64,000 nt of DNA from Anagrus nilaparvatae. Its lineage: Eukaryota > Arthropoda > Insecta > Hymenoptera > Mymaridae. Under the pieces are notes generated by a model. That model did not search any database. It was not told the DNA's origin and was given only the letters and a program-made list of their open reading frames with translations. Positions 22,719-35,523 of this stretch are shown here, piece after piece (position 1 is the first letter of the stretch; every line of letters begins with the position of its first letter). The position numbers were made by a program, and so were the translations under genes. The stretch lies in the NCBI GenBank assembly GCA_022575985.1, contig JAKSXM010000272.1, positions 20,766,501 to 20,830,500 of the forward strand. The letters run 5' to 3'.

Positions 22719-23531
22719 GGGGTCTTCCATAAATGACGTCCAGGGTTTGGGGGAATCATTCACGACTTTTTTTGACTTCCTGAGGGTTCAAACTTCATGA
22801 AAACAAGGGTCATTTGTTCCGATGTGCCCTCAAAAAAAAATTACGATTCCAGGCTCAAATTAAGTAGCACTTTTAAAATAATTGCTCATATAATTATAAA
22901 GCTCTGATCAATTTGCTGCATGAGCTGACTTATTTTTTCAACCTATAAGGATTGTAAACAAATAAAAATAAAATAAATAAATAAATAATTTATAGCGTAA
23001 ATCTTAACTATATTTCCCCTGGTGATAATCTCATTAATATAAAGAAATTTATAAATCAAATTGTTTTTTATCAGTTTTGAATAACAATAAAGCATTTTTT
23101 TACATGTAAATATAAAAAATATAGAAAATTTTTTATTTATTTATCATGATCAAGGTACACTGATTATTAGATATTTTTTAATTAAAATATAATAAACTGT
23201 ATGTATTAAAATAAACTTTTGAGTTTATTGTTTACAAAATTTAATTTATTATATTGTAATTACAGAATATTCAATTTTTAATCTGGAAAAGCGTTATGTG
23301 TACTATACTTTTATCTATATAACTCAGATTTCTATTTAAATCATAAATATTTTTTTTAACTTACAAAACTTGTATAAAAAAATTCATTTCTTTTTTTTTC
23401 TAGGGGGGTGATAAAATAAATTTGTGACGTCCGAAAGGGGCGGGGTCTACTTTTATGTGACAAATCAGACAAGGGGTAGGAGGGTCTCAAAAACCTTTAA
23501 AAAATCGTGGACGTCATTTATGGAAGACCCC
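22719..23531. mobile_element. TIR element with GGGGTCTTCCATAAATG ends, 813 bp
   Basis: The termini GGGGTCTTCCATAAATGACG (left) and its exact complement (right, 23512-23531) form inverted repeats of at least 22 bp. The inner flanks also contain complementary CGTGAATG/AAATCGTGG-type segments. It has no coding capacity. Target duplication is not clear, so the superfamily is unassigned. Confidence 0.75.
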
Positions 23532-24284
23532 CCACTAGGTATGGTCCAAATTCTGAAATTCATATATGATACTTTTATGTATGTGTGCTTAAATATTTGG
23601 CCTTAAAATTTATTTTCAAAAAATAACATTTTTTATTTTATAAATGATTTTTTTTTAATATCTAAAAAAATATAAATTTTTTTATAAAATACAATATAAA
23701 ATATTTAGTGAAAAAATAAATTTTTAGTAGGACTTATTTTTTATTAACTTGGAGATTTTAGTAATTTAAAAATACCTAATATTCACTAAAAATATTTCTT
23801 ATATAATATCAAAATTTTAAATTATAAAAAATTTTTGTTCGAGCAGTTATAAATGTTACAAAATAAAACTTCCAAAAATAATGTACGTTTCACATAAATA
23901 GGTAGTTAAAATTTTGTAAAAAAATCTAGTTTATTAAAGTTTTACTAAAATTGCATTTTAAAAAACATACTTTGGGAATCAAAAGACTTATGCCATGATA
24001 TGGCACTGATGCCATGATATGGCACTGATGCCATGTACAAATTAAAAATTTAAATGGTCAATAAAAATATTTTAAAATATTTTTGTGTATACTGGCCCCT
24101 GAATTTAATAAAATATATTGCATGGCATATTTTTCAGTAACAAATTATTTATTAATACTTTCGGGTTGCTGTGCTTTAATTTGGCTTGAATTTGTAAATT
24201 ACAAAGAAATTTAAGCAAAATTCAAGTTCAGAAACATGAAAATGTAATTAAAAAAAGAAAATTTTGTAAAAAAGAATTAGTTAT

Positions 24285-27200
24285 TCATAAAAAAGCTGGA
24301 TGATCTTTCCCATTTGTAAATACTGCAGTAAAATATTCTGAGAATATCCTTCCAATGTATTGTTCTTCTTTTATTGGCCAAATACCTTCAAGAAAACCAA
24401 TGTGTCCACCCCTTGATGTTACTAACATTGCAACTTGCTTTGTTTGACTGACTTCTTTTAAAGGGATGGCTGTGACAAATAAATTTGATATATTTTTATC
24501 GTTAAAATAATTATAAATTGTTCATAGTCATCAATGATATTTGTGATCGCAACCATTAATTATTATTAAGTAATCAAATAATATATACTAATGTGAAAAA
24601 TATGTTAACATATAATTATTAAATGATTATTGGTCAAAGAAGTTGTAATGAACAAATATCTAATAATCAATAATTAGATTACATGATTTCTCAAAACCAG
24701 AGGTTTTATTTTAACATCCGACTAAATGCAAAATGTGTGTGGGACACCTCGAGTCTACTAATTGACATGAAAAATTGAATATATATTTTTTGGCTGAAAA
24801 ATTGGCCCCATAGATAAACCAGGTTCACTATTCAAAATATATATGAATTGTTATTCTTTAGGTATGAATTTTTTATTTTTGCGGGAAAACTATAGTTTAT
24901 AGTTTATAGTTTATTTATTTCAAGGTGTAAAATACATAAAAATCATGGTGAAAACACCATAATCCCACCATGATTTGTATAAACTAAAAATTTTGTTTAG
25001 AAAATTCGGAGTCCCGTTATTGGAAAATTGATTTTTTTATGCTCAAATGATTTTAAAGGATTTGAGAGTTAGTGAAAAATTATTTTAAAATCATTTTTTT
25101 CTCAATCATTAAAATGTGATCAGCACCAGGACATGATGAGATTAAGAAAAAAAATTTTAATAAAAAAAAATTTAATTATTCATTAGTCTAAACCAATCCA
25201 TGAGGACCAGATTCCCAACGACGATGTATTCATAATATTTTTGATACATAATAAATAAACTTCGAAACAGTTAATCAATAATACATACAAGTAATACTAC
25301 ATAAATAGAGAAAATATAAATTACCTTCAAGTGGTTGAAATGGATCGTCAGCAGCGCTAAGACAAAGCAAGGGAACTTCAATAAAATGTAATTTATCATG
25401 TAAAGTTGCTGTTGAATAATAATGATTAAGGTCTTTGTATCCAAAATGTCTTGATGTAAAATGATTATCAAATTCACGTACTGTTCTACTCTAAAATATT
25501 TAGATAATTTATTTTTAATGCATTTTAAAAATTAATTAATTATGAATAAATTTTATGTATTTACTTTTAAAAGAGTATCTAAATCAAAATTTAATTCTTG
25601 ACTTTGACTAAAATATTTTTTAACGTTACGGCGTAAATTTCCAGCTAAATGTTTATCTAACATTAAATTTATGTATGGTTTTTCAATACTTTTTGCACAT
25701 TCAAATACATTCCATGGTACTGATATTACAAAACCAGCTTTTATTTTACCAATTGCGTCTCTTCCTTTTTGAACCAACCAATTGCCTAGTATCATTCTAA
25801 AAAAAAAAAAATTAATTATTATAATCTAGTTAAAAATTATAATATTTTTAATTGTAGATTTTCAAAAAATACTGTCAGTCAAATTATATGGAACTGCTTA
25901 AATTTTGTGAACATTGTCATAGTATTCTCTTTTAATTTGCTTAGTTACTGGGATATGCATATATATACTTTATTACTATATACATTTACTTATTTACTTA
26001 CTTACTTACCCCAACTGGGCCCAAGCTAAATTGAAGGGTTGCCGAAATTGGCCAAAATTATTAACATGGAACATACTCATTGTATGGGGTATTTAAAAAA
26101 GTCTGGCTCGATAGAGGGGAGTGAAAAATTGACGTTTTGGGGGGGGGGGTGAAATTAACTTAGAATATTTTCGAACCTTTGGTGTAGAAGTACCTAGGGA
26201 GGATTGGTGCAGAAGTCGCTAAAGACCTTTGGTGCAGAAGTAGCTAGGGACCATTGGTGCAGAATTTTTAAAAAACTTATTGTTATTGTAAAAATGAATA
26301 AAAGATAAATTCATATTATTTAAAAAAAAATAATAATTTGAAAATTTAATTAATTTTGTTTACTTTGAAATATAAGCAGCATGATTTTTATAATACATTT
26401 TAAATATAAATATTTGGATATAAATATTTATATTATGAACACAATAGATACCTTATTATCAATGTTATAAGTGAACATGTTCCATGCTCGTTGGTTGTCT
26501 AGTTACACAAGGTTATAAATTATTATTTACGAAAGTACAAATAAAAATAAATAATCTCAGCCAATTTCAGCTTTCTAAGTCAGATTCTTGATCTTTGGCA
26601 GCCATTTTTGTTTTTTGGCCTACTATATTATATTGAGGAGAGGGGGGGGGGGTGCCAAGTAAAAAGTTATGCTTAAAACAGCCCCACAAAGATTGAATAT
26701 TTATTAGTAAAATTCAAAAAGATTTTAGAAAATTTTTTTGAAAATCAGTGTTAAATGTTCTAAATTTCACGTTTTTTAACCTATTTTCACCCCCCCCCCT
26801 TAAAAAATGTCTGTGGGATACATTTATCTAATCTTATAATCAAATAGTGATATTTTTTAAATTACTTTATTTTTTTTCTTTGAATATCCCATCAATTCAT
26901 GTGTTTAAATGAAAACCTGACCAGAAATTCGGATTTCTCCGAAAATTTCACATAGGCATATAACTTTTGGTAAACTTTGGATTTGTATGAAAATGGTGAA
27001 ATTTCAAAGTTAAAAGATATAATTTTTCTATTTTTTTTAATAGATTTTAAAAAATGAATGTTTATTAAAAAATGTATGAATGACTTTTCAACTTACTAAA
27101 GTAGGCCAAAAACACTAACATGACAGCCAAAAATGAGTACTTAATTTTGGTTGTACTTACGGAAAAAAATAATAATTGGGCCGATTTCTGCGACCCTTCA

Positions 27201-30200
27201 TTTCAACTTGGGCTCAGTTGGGGTGAAATCCCTCATATAGCTTGTTTAAAAATTTTACAAAATTCAATTAGAGAAACCAGAAAACTTAAATCTAATGTAT
27301 AGAGAAACTATGTCATATTTTTTAAAAAATTAATAAACAAAAATTTATTTCTTACCCTCCCATCGAAATTCCAGTAGCTGCAATAGGAATATTTGGGTGT
27401 AGCTTTCTAACATGTTCAATGACTTCATCTAAATCTTCACATTTCGATGCACAATACAGCCTTGGAGTCTAATTTAATTAATAATAAAAAATTAAATGAG
27501 TCATGCACTGTATATAAAATTGTACAAATTTACTTAATAAAATAATTAGTTTTACCCACTTTTAACTCAACTCCTCCTAATCCTCTATTATTAAATATCA
27601 CACATTTAATACACATTTTTTTAGCAGAATGTATAAGACACTTAATATATTCAGCTTGACTAGCACCAGTAATACCTGGTAAAATAATTACTATTGGTGA
27701 ATTTGGTTTTGAATGTTTTTCAAACCAATCTAACGCTACCTCGCCGCCATCTGATAATGTGAGAATTTCACTAAAAGAATAGTCATTTTTAATTTTATTT
27801 TATCATTTTTTAACAAAAATAGCGTAAATTTAAATTTTACCGTCTGTACTGTACTGGTGGTAACATTCTTGATCGTAATACACTTGCGAGTATGGTTTGT
27901 GCTCTTGATTCAAAACACCAAAGTGTTGGCCAAAATTTACTTTTAAGTATTGGTACATATTCTTCTAAAAAATCTAAAAATGGTCCCTTTGCACAATACA
28001 ATTGTGGAGCCTGTAAATAAAATTTTAGTGTAATTTTTAATTAATTTTTAATTATAAAAAACTTAAAAATTTGAAAAATTATACAAAATTTTTTTATTTT
28101 TATCAAGTTTTTAATTTTTTCTAAAATTTTCTTAAACTTAAAAATAAATTTTTATGATAAATGAAAGTTTACAGATTATAAGAAGAAAAATTAATTTTAT
28201 AGTTCCTGAAAATAAATAATTAAACCCCAGGAGCTTAAAACTTGCATGAAGGCATATTTTAAGCCGAAATTTTGATCTTGTCTCATCTCGACCATCACTA
28301 AAATGAACTTGTTCGAATATATAAATTATTTAATCAGCTTTTTTGCTTGTGGCTGAAAATGATAAAAAAATAAATTTTATTGGGTCCATTTATATGTATG
28401 AATAAGTGTTCTCTAAGAGTTTATAAAAGAGAAATTTACAAAGGGGCTCTCGACTCTTTTATACTTCCTTTCGTATGTAATATAAAGCTTTTTATTGTAC
28501 AAATTCTTATAATACAATAATTTTTATTTATATTTATTTAATTAATTAATTTTTTGCTTCTGTAATTACCTTTTTTTTACAAAAATATTATACTTTACGA
28601 ATTACAGTTTTTGATCAAAGATGATACAAAGAAGAAAATTTACTACGTTAGAACTAAATTTTTAAAAAATCAACATAGCTGATACTCTTTAAAAAATTTT
28701 TTACTAAGAATAAGCTTCTTAAATTATCTGAATGAAGCAGAAAATTGACATATTGATATCAAACACATAAGTTGGGAAATCAATAAAAAATTTTTTTAAT
28801 TTTGATAAAAAGTATTCAATAAAATAATTAATGTGTAAAGTTTTCATTTGAAATTAAAAAGCTTAATTAAATTATAATCAAATTAAGCAAATTTTTGTGA
28901 TAATCAAAGAAAGTGAATTCTAATCAGTCTGTATTTTTTACATTAATCATAAAGATAATTTTATCAAAATTTAATTACAAAAATTATCTTAAAAAAAGAA
29001 ATTAATAATCTTGAATAATGTAAAATTAATAAATTAATAATATAGATTGTATAATCACGTGTATGTCAATTTATATTTCAAGTTATAGACCTGCGCATTA
29101 AGGTCAAATTAATAGTCATAATATAAATATAGCCGGTTAAAAAAAAGCTTTAATACATTTTACATTTGTAGCTATTACATGGATCTGTTTCATAATTTTT
29201 GGGTTTTTAAAAAGAAAAAAATTGTGGCAACTAATGTCATTCAACTTTTGGATTCTCTAAGCTTTTAGGTGTAATAGCACCTTACTGTTATGTGACTTTT
29301 TACTTTAAAAATTTAGTTTTCCAAGAGAGAACGTTACGCAAGCCTTTTTCCACGGACATGGCCCTTCAAAGGAGTTCTAGCGCTATGTAAGTTTGCAGAG
29401 CAAGTTAAGGGGTTTTTCAAGATTGCAAGTCAACGCTTTTCCCAAATTCAATTACAATAAAAAAATAGCTATTTTTTGCACGGTACCATTTCAAGACAAT
29501 TCAATGGTTAAAATTTTTCTCGCAAGTGAAATGATTTCTATAAGATATATAAGGATGCGATATTGGCTAAAGATATGTAGCTAAAGGCAGGGCTAAAAGA
29601 CTAAAAATATGCTATTAAGGTGCTAGAAAAATTTCATTAGGTTATAAATTTTCGTCCCTTATTGAATCACCATAAAATAATTGAAACTATGGCAAATTTA
29701 AGTGACATAACTGATAAAAAATTTTTCGCATTTAAATAAAAAATTTAAGTTTATAAATATTTATACCAAAACAAAATAAAATAATCAATTGCATAATTTT
29801 TTTTCTTCAAAAAAGTATTTTTTAAAATTAAGATATACATCCATGTATATTTTAATAACATAGATTAAATTCATTTTTACGTTTGTAAGTGCTTTTTATT
29901 GCAGGTTGTAATATAAGTCTTTACATTTATGTTATTGATTATATATGTTTTTTAATATAATATATTCTTTATCTTTTATTAGCTATTTTATACTATTTTA
30001 TGATATTTGTTCATTTTTATTTTCTTAATTTAGAGTTAAAAGTTAATTGATTTTGTGTTTTTTTTTTAATTATTTTAATTTTCCTTTTAATTTATTTCAA
30101 TAATTTGAAAATATATTTTAGTTGTTCTTAATTGACTTTCTGTTAGACAATAGTTAATCAGACACATATCCAAATGAAGGTCAAGAGGGTCATTATACTC

Positions 30201-33200
30201 CTTCCAAAAATTAAAATATTTTTAAATTCAATTATTTTATAACAATAATTTAAAAAAATTTCAAACATGTTAATAACAAGAAGGAGGGGGTCACAATCGA
30301 GGGAAGGGGAAATCGAATAATTTCAATTTTAGGGACTTATTAGTAGAAATTCGGTAGAAATAATTTAATTTAAATAATCTCTACTTTAGTCAAGATGTTC
30401 CATGCATTATATTTTGCACTGTATGGTACCTCGGTACGACTAGCTTTAATACTATAGATGACAATATACTCCAGTCAAAATACAGGGGGGGGGGGGGGTA
30501 TTTTCACTGGCGAACATGAGATTTGCTCTACTATAGGTTTTTTGGGTCGTTGAACACGAAAATCGGGGTCATTTTGTAAACAAATGGGGGCTTCGCCCTT
30601 AAATTTGCAAAAACTACCCCCAAAAAGGGTTTTTTTTACATATTCACACTTTGTGCGCTCAGAGTTGCACCATACGAATTTTTTGGGTCGCTGATCGAGA
30701 ATTTCGACTGCTTTTTTGTGGTGAAATATTGATTATTTATGAAAAAGAAGTCGAAATTCTTGATTAGCGACCAAAAAAACCTATATATGAGCATATCCTG
30801 GATGCTAAAAGTACGAAAATATGAAAAACTCACCCTTTTCGGGGATAGTTTTATCCAATTTAGGGGTAAAATTCTAATTATTTATGAAAAAGAAGTCGAA
30901 ATTTTTATTAACGTCCCCAAAAATCTATATAGGCATATCCTGGATGCGAGCCTGGATGCTAAAAATACGAAAATAGTAAAAAAAACCCCTTTTAGGGGTA
31001 CTTTTAACTATTTTAAGGGTGAAATATTTATTATTTATGAAAAAGAAGTTGAAACTGTTGATCAGCGACCCAAATGGTGCAAATCTGAGCGCTCAAATTA
31101 CGAATATGTAAAAAAAAACCCTTTTCGGGGGTAGTTTTTGCAAATTTAAGGGTGAAGCTCCTATTTCTTTACGAAATGACCCCGATTTTCGTGTTCAGCG
31201 ACCCGAAAAACCTATAGTAGAGCAAATCTCGTGTTCGCCAGTGAAAATACAACCAAACCCGTATTTTGATTGGAGTAATAGAATATTACGGTCCTATAGG
31301 CCAGAAAAATAATGAATGCTCCAAATCGCATGCAAATTATCTTCCGAGGCGAAGCCGAGGGTGATAAGCTGCGATTTGGATCATTCTTTGTTTATGGCCG
31401 AGGATTGTACAAAATTTTTCTGCGACTGTTGCGAGAAAATACGTCTTTGCCGGACGCGCAGCGTAAATACCTATTTTCGGGCCTCAATGCAGAAAAATTA
31501 TTAACTAATATCAAATCTTAATTGTGATAAATTTTATGAAATTATATGTACTACGTCAAAAAAAACTGCCCCCAACTTTAGGTATAATTACGAAAATCGA
31601 GGTACACTAGTAAACACCTAAACGGTTAAAAAACTTTTTTGTTTGAGTACAGATTTTAATAAAAATTGGTATATAAAAAGAAGTCATATTAAAAAATATA
31701 TATTTAAAATTTGAAGATCCTAGGGTTACTCCTTCATTGTCAAATAATTATAAATAATTTTACATTAACTTTTAATTAAATCATGAAGAAAAGTTTTAAG
31801 AAATCCATTACGGCAAAAATCTGTAAAATTTTAAAATTTGGGTTCCAAGCTAATCCTGAGCTAATCCCTAATAAAATGCTTGTCTTGTATTACTTTCATT
31901 CATATTAAATGGGCTTTATAGCATTCGAAATTCTTTCAAATCATATAAAATGTATTCAATATTGTATATGTTCAGGTCCAGCTTAACTCACCGGACCAAA
32001 ATTTTTTTTTTCAAATTTTTTTTCTTAAAGGCTTATTTTAAATTTTGGATTTGCATTTTCACTGGAATTTTTGAAAATATTAATTTTGATCAAAATTTCT
32101 GATTCTTGAAAATTTGTTTTTTTTGAGATTTTTGATATTTAGGGCAAGCTTGTTTCATTTTTAGCAGTTTGAATTTTTCAAATTGAATGGAAGTAAAGTT
32201 TTTTTTTCCAGAAAATTGGCCTATGTGTCAGCTTTTCACAAAAAAATTTTTGAGATGAGTCATTTGAATGAGCGTCCACAATCATTATTTCAGTCTGTCA
32301 AAATTAGCTGAAATTAGCTAAAAAAAGAGATGAAATAGCTATTTATTAAACAAGGGATAAAATATTGGTTTTGACTTTGCACGCACTTGTATGACAGCAG
32401 ACAGCATGCAGAAGTCGAACCCCATATTTTCTCCGTGTTATAAAATAGAGTATTACATATAATGGGCAAAAAAGCCATCTCCCTAGGGTCGAAAATAGGC
32501 TTTTTTATCCTAGATGTGTATTTTGCCTATTTTCTGCCCTAGGGAGACGGCTTTTTTGCCCATTATATGTAAAACTATATTTTAGAACACGGGGCAAAAT
32601 ATGGGGTTCGACTTTTGCATGATGTCTGCACTCGCTCGTGCATACACCTACATGCAAAGCCAAAACCAATATTATATCCCTTGTTTAATAAATTGCTATT
32701 TTCTCTCAATAAATATACACACCAAACCTAAAAGAGTTTTTTTTATGCAGAAAAGATTTAATGTTTATTTAAATCTTTAGAGAGGAATTGTTTTGAGGTT
32801 AATTCCTCTCTAAAGAATTAAATAAACATTAAATCTTTTTTGCATAACAAAAAATTCTTTTAAGTTTGATGTGTAGAACCGATATCAATGTAATTTTTTA
32901 TCAAAGTTGCCCAAAAATACTAAAAGTTAATTTATACCTTAACTGAAAGAAAAAAAAATTTTTACTGTCCCCTGTTTTAGTTAATTTTGGCTAATTTTGA
33001 CATACTAAGATAATGAATGCGAGCCCTCATTTGAATGCCACGTCTAAAATTTTTTTGGGACAAGCTGACACATAAACCAACATTTTGGGAAAATTTGAAC
33101 AAAAATAAATATGGCGAACTTGACTTCCGGTCAATTTGAAAAACTCAAACTGCTAAAAATAAAACTGGAAGTGGCCTGAAATGTTGTCCAGATAAAAAGA

Positions 33201-35523
33201 AAACTTTCCCAATCATATATAAAAAGTGCATTGGTTTTCAGATAATTAAGCCTTTTTAAAGCCCTAAAAATCAAAAATCTCAAAAAAACCAATTTTAGAG
33301 AATCAGAAATTTTCGGTCAAAATTAATATTTTTTAAAAATTCCGGTGAAAATGCAAATCCAAAATCTAAAATAAGCCTTTAAGAAAAAAATTTTTTTTTT
33401 TTAATTTCGTTCCGGTGAGTTAGGCTAGACCTGGACATATAAAAAAATAAAACATATTTTTTTTTTAATTTACCTCTTACATAAAGGCCAGTAAACTATA
33501 AATTCAAATATTAAAATTAATAATAATATTTTAAAGTTCATGACCATAAATAATTACAAATCATTGAATAAAAAATAATATACGAGAAATACAGCGTATT
33601 TGTATATAATTTTTTACATGTATAATTTTAAACGATTTGTTAAAAGAAAAAAAAATGAAAGAAAATTATAATGTTGACTATTTTGTATACAATTTAGATA
33701 TCATGTAATGTAGGAAATTATTGTTATATAAAATTTTTTTTATAGTTCCTTTAATTTCTAAAATATTAATACTGTCAAATTGAATTTGATGATTGGTTAA
33801 TCTAAATATTTTTAGATTATAATTGCAAAAAATTGTTTAATCTAAATGTAAAAATATTTTTTATTATTTTACCCAAAAAATTTTTTTTAAATTTATATTA
33901 CGCATGTCCCATGTTTATTCAAAATTTAAAAGTGACTTTTTGGTTACAGAATTAATTTCCACGTAAAATTTCTGTAGTCCTTGAAACATTTTTTTTTTTT
34001 ATTGCAAAGATTATGCACCTGAAATAAAAAAGAAAAAAATTCCAAGAAAATAATTGTATCTAGTAAAAAATTAGCGAAAAATATTATAAAACTGATTCTA
34101 GAATAATTCTATCAGCTCTAAAATATTTAGAATTCATCATTCATTGATATAAAAATTTTAAATTGTCCATTGTAAGTAAAACCTTTATTAGCACAAATTT
34201 TTTTTAAATTTACCAAATATGGTAAAATAAAAAAATTACCATATTCAAGCCAAATTAAAAAATAAAAACTAATTTATACTGAATTTTATTTACAGTTATC
34301 ACAATTCAATTCAACTAAACATTTTTTAAAAATGATAAAAAAAGTTAAGATTGTCTGTTATTAATTGTTAATATTATTAATATCATTTAATTTATTTATT
34401 TTTTTATAATTTATTATATAATATTATATAAAGGCGTATTATATTATGGTCACGAGCAACAAATATTAAATTTCAATGTAAGTATAATGTTTTTATTATT
34501 TAAAGATAGATCAAGTTTTATTTTAATGCAAAAAAGGTGTGTTTAAACATTTTTTTGCTTTTAGTGATAAATATCAAAGCAAATAAAATATATAAATATG
34601 TTTTTTTCTACACAATAAATATATGACATTTTTCATGATTCTGTAGGTTTTTGTTATTTTGGGCCTTATTTTATTAAGTATTTTGTATGTTACGTCATTA
34701 ATGCTGTAAAGTGTGGGGTTCTCGAGGACAGTCCCCATCTGATACATGTTATTTTTTTTAATCACGTGACCAGCTTGAAAATCTTTGAAAAATACGTCGC
34801 TTACTCGTTGCAATTACTTTTTCTTTACGTGAGCTGATTACAAATTTTTCGTTCATTTTTTAGAAAATTATCAAATTTTTTTTCAATTCTCAGTATTGGT
34901 CTGCAAATTTGAGCTTGCTAAGAAATTGTTTTAAGTCTTATTAGATAAAAATTTTCAGTAAAATGCATTAAAAATGCATTAAAAAAATGCTTGTTTTTTT
35001 GTAAAAATTTTTGCAAACAAGTCGTATACACACGAATATATAAAAATGTTTTAATAATACAAATAAAAGTGAATTAATCATTAAATACATATAAAATAAA
35101 TGGAATAAACTACACAATAAACGTTAGTTTACTTTAATAACGCAACAATTTACTCATGAAATTTAATTTAAAAAATTTTTTATTTTTATTCATCTCTCTA
35201 TTTTATTATTTTCTCTCATTCAATATAAATAATCTTAATCACTAGAAATATTAATTTTCATAATTTAAATATAACGAGTGATTTTTTAATTTTATTATCA
35301 TTAATTTTATTACGCAACGCCATTCACCTTTAATGCAATGTTTTATAAATGCATGCGATAGAATGTTAGAAAAGACGTATAGTATTTTATATTTTTTTTT
35401 TAATGCAAAAATATTTACCTTGACAACTTCGAAAAGATAGTAAACGCAAAATCCAAATCCAAATAAAGCACCGTAATATAATTTTGGTATGCAGAGGGCG
35501 CTTTCAAAAACAGACAGTAACAT
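24285..35523 (-). CDS. ABHD3: ABHD1/ABHD3-type alpha/beta-hydrolase, copy B (7 exons)
   Basis: Second, intact-looking copy of the membrane-anchored serine hydrolase. Exons in transcript order: 35419-35523, 27841-28010, 27560-27770, 27356-27468, 25565-25796, 25325-25490, 24285-24469. Total 393 aa. Exon lengths equal those of copy A except +/-3 nt in exons 5 and 7, proving tandem duplication. The hydrophobic anchor YGALFGFGFCVYY is in exon 1. The nucleophile motif GVSMGG (Ser197) is in exon 4, Asp325/326 is in SAADDPF, and His355 is in RGGHIGF. Exon 3 ends at a GTGGGT donor, chosen over a nearby GTAAAA because phase and copy A agree. Intron 1 is 7.4 kb with two large foldback elements. The paralogues differ most in exon 1 and the exon 5 loop, so they may differ in location or substrate (inference). 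Confidence 0.87.
25975..27240. mobile_element. Foldback element with CCCCAACTGGGCCCAAG ends, split by a HINE copy
   Basis: The left arm (CCCCAACTGGGCCCAAGC, GAAGGGTTGCCGAAATTGG) is repeated inverted at 27178-27232. A second inner pair (GGCAGCCATTTTTG at 26600 and AGTAGGCCAAAAACAC at 27102) extends the fold. A HINE-like copy (26063-26515) is inserted in the left arm. A smaller relative with the same CCTCATATA end lies at 41712-41862. It occupies intron 4 of ABHD copy B. Confidence 0.65.
26063..26515 (+). mobile_element. HINE/Helentron-like element, copy D
   Basis: It begins AACATGGAACATACTCATTG and ends GTGAACATGTTCCATGC plus a degenerate hairpin (TTGGTTGTCT..ACACAAGGTT). It carries one C/G-tract unit (26137-26148) and about three 25-bp TTCTGCACC-type units in complement (26170-26265). 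Apart from array size it matches copy C over its AT-rich body, in reverse orientation relative to it. Confidence 0.7.
28011..30466. other. Distal part of ABHD-B intron 1, no gene seen
   Basis: AT-rich intronic DNA. The 29150-29640 section is slightly less AT-rich and has one 63-codon frame, but no recognisable domain or repeat partner in this window. Confidence 0.5.
30467..31277. mobile_element. Foldback TIR element with internal tandem repeats, about 810 bp
   Basis: Long terminal inverted repeats of about 200 bp: ACTCCAGTCAAAATAC, TATTTTCACTGGCGAACA and CGAAAATCGGGGTCATTT on the left reappear as complements on the right (31160-31277). The left arm contains a run of about 13 G (30485). The centre has three direct copies of a unit with ATTATTTATGAAAAAGAAGT (30728, 30876, 31030), which makes a spurious 131-codon open frame. 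It lies in intron 1 of ABHD copy B. Confidence 0.75.
31283..31475. repeat. Palindromic AAATCGC repeat module
   Basis: The module contains GAATGCTCCAAATCGCATG, CTTCCGAGGCGAAGCCGAGG and then GCTGCGATTTGGATCATTCT, followed by TACAAAATTTTTCTGCG and a GCCGGACGCGCAGCG segment. The same series occurs at 36613-37030 and, in part, at 61758-61975 and 2733-2790. The family is unidentified and non-coding. Confidence 0.6.
31966..33441. mobile_element. Large foldback element with nested hairpins, about 1.48 kb
   Basis: The outermost inverted ends read TTCAGGTCCAGCTTAACTCA at left and the complement of CCTGG/GGTCTAGCCTAACTCA at right, both inside TATA-rich flanks. Complementarity continues inward for about 400 bp (TTTGGATTTGCATTTTC, GGCCTATGTGTCAGCTT and others). 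The loop contains two further hairpins: 32330-32705, built on CCCTAGGGAGACGGC, and 32715-32880, built on AACATTAAATCTTTT with 65-bp arms. No ORF of note. It is in intron 1 of ABHD copy B, and a transcript would form a branched long dsRNA. Confidence 0.8.
33442..35418. other. Proximal part of ABHD-B intron 1, no gene seen
   Basis: Very AT-rich intron sequence with chance open frames. No inverted repeat above short length and no domain is recognised. Confidence 0.5.

Larger units (their letters stand above)
18778..24284. other. Intergenic region between the ABHD copies
   Basis: This 5.5-kb spacer separates the 5' end of ABHD copy A from the 3' end of copy B. It holds three recognisable repeats (19401-20144, 21893-22044 and 22719-23531), a short (TTA)n tract near 18792 and a 20-bp direct repeat around TGCCATGATATGGCACTGA (23991-24035). 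The remainder is AT-rich with chance ORFs only. Confidence 0.6.

Noticed and set aside
30739..31134. 131-codon open frame
   Set aside because: It is formed by three direct repeats inside a foldback element and has no codon bias or domain.
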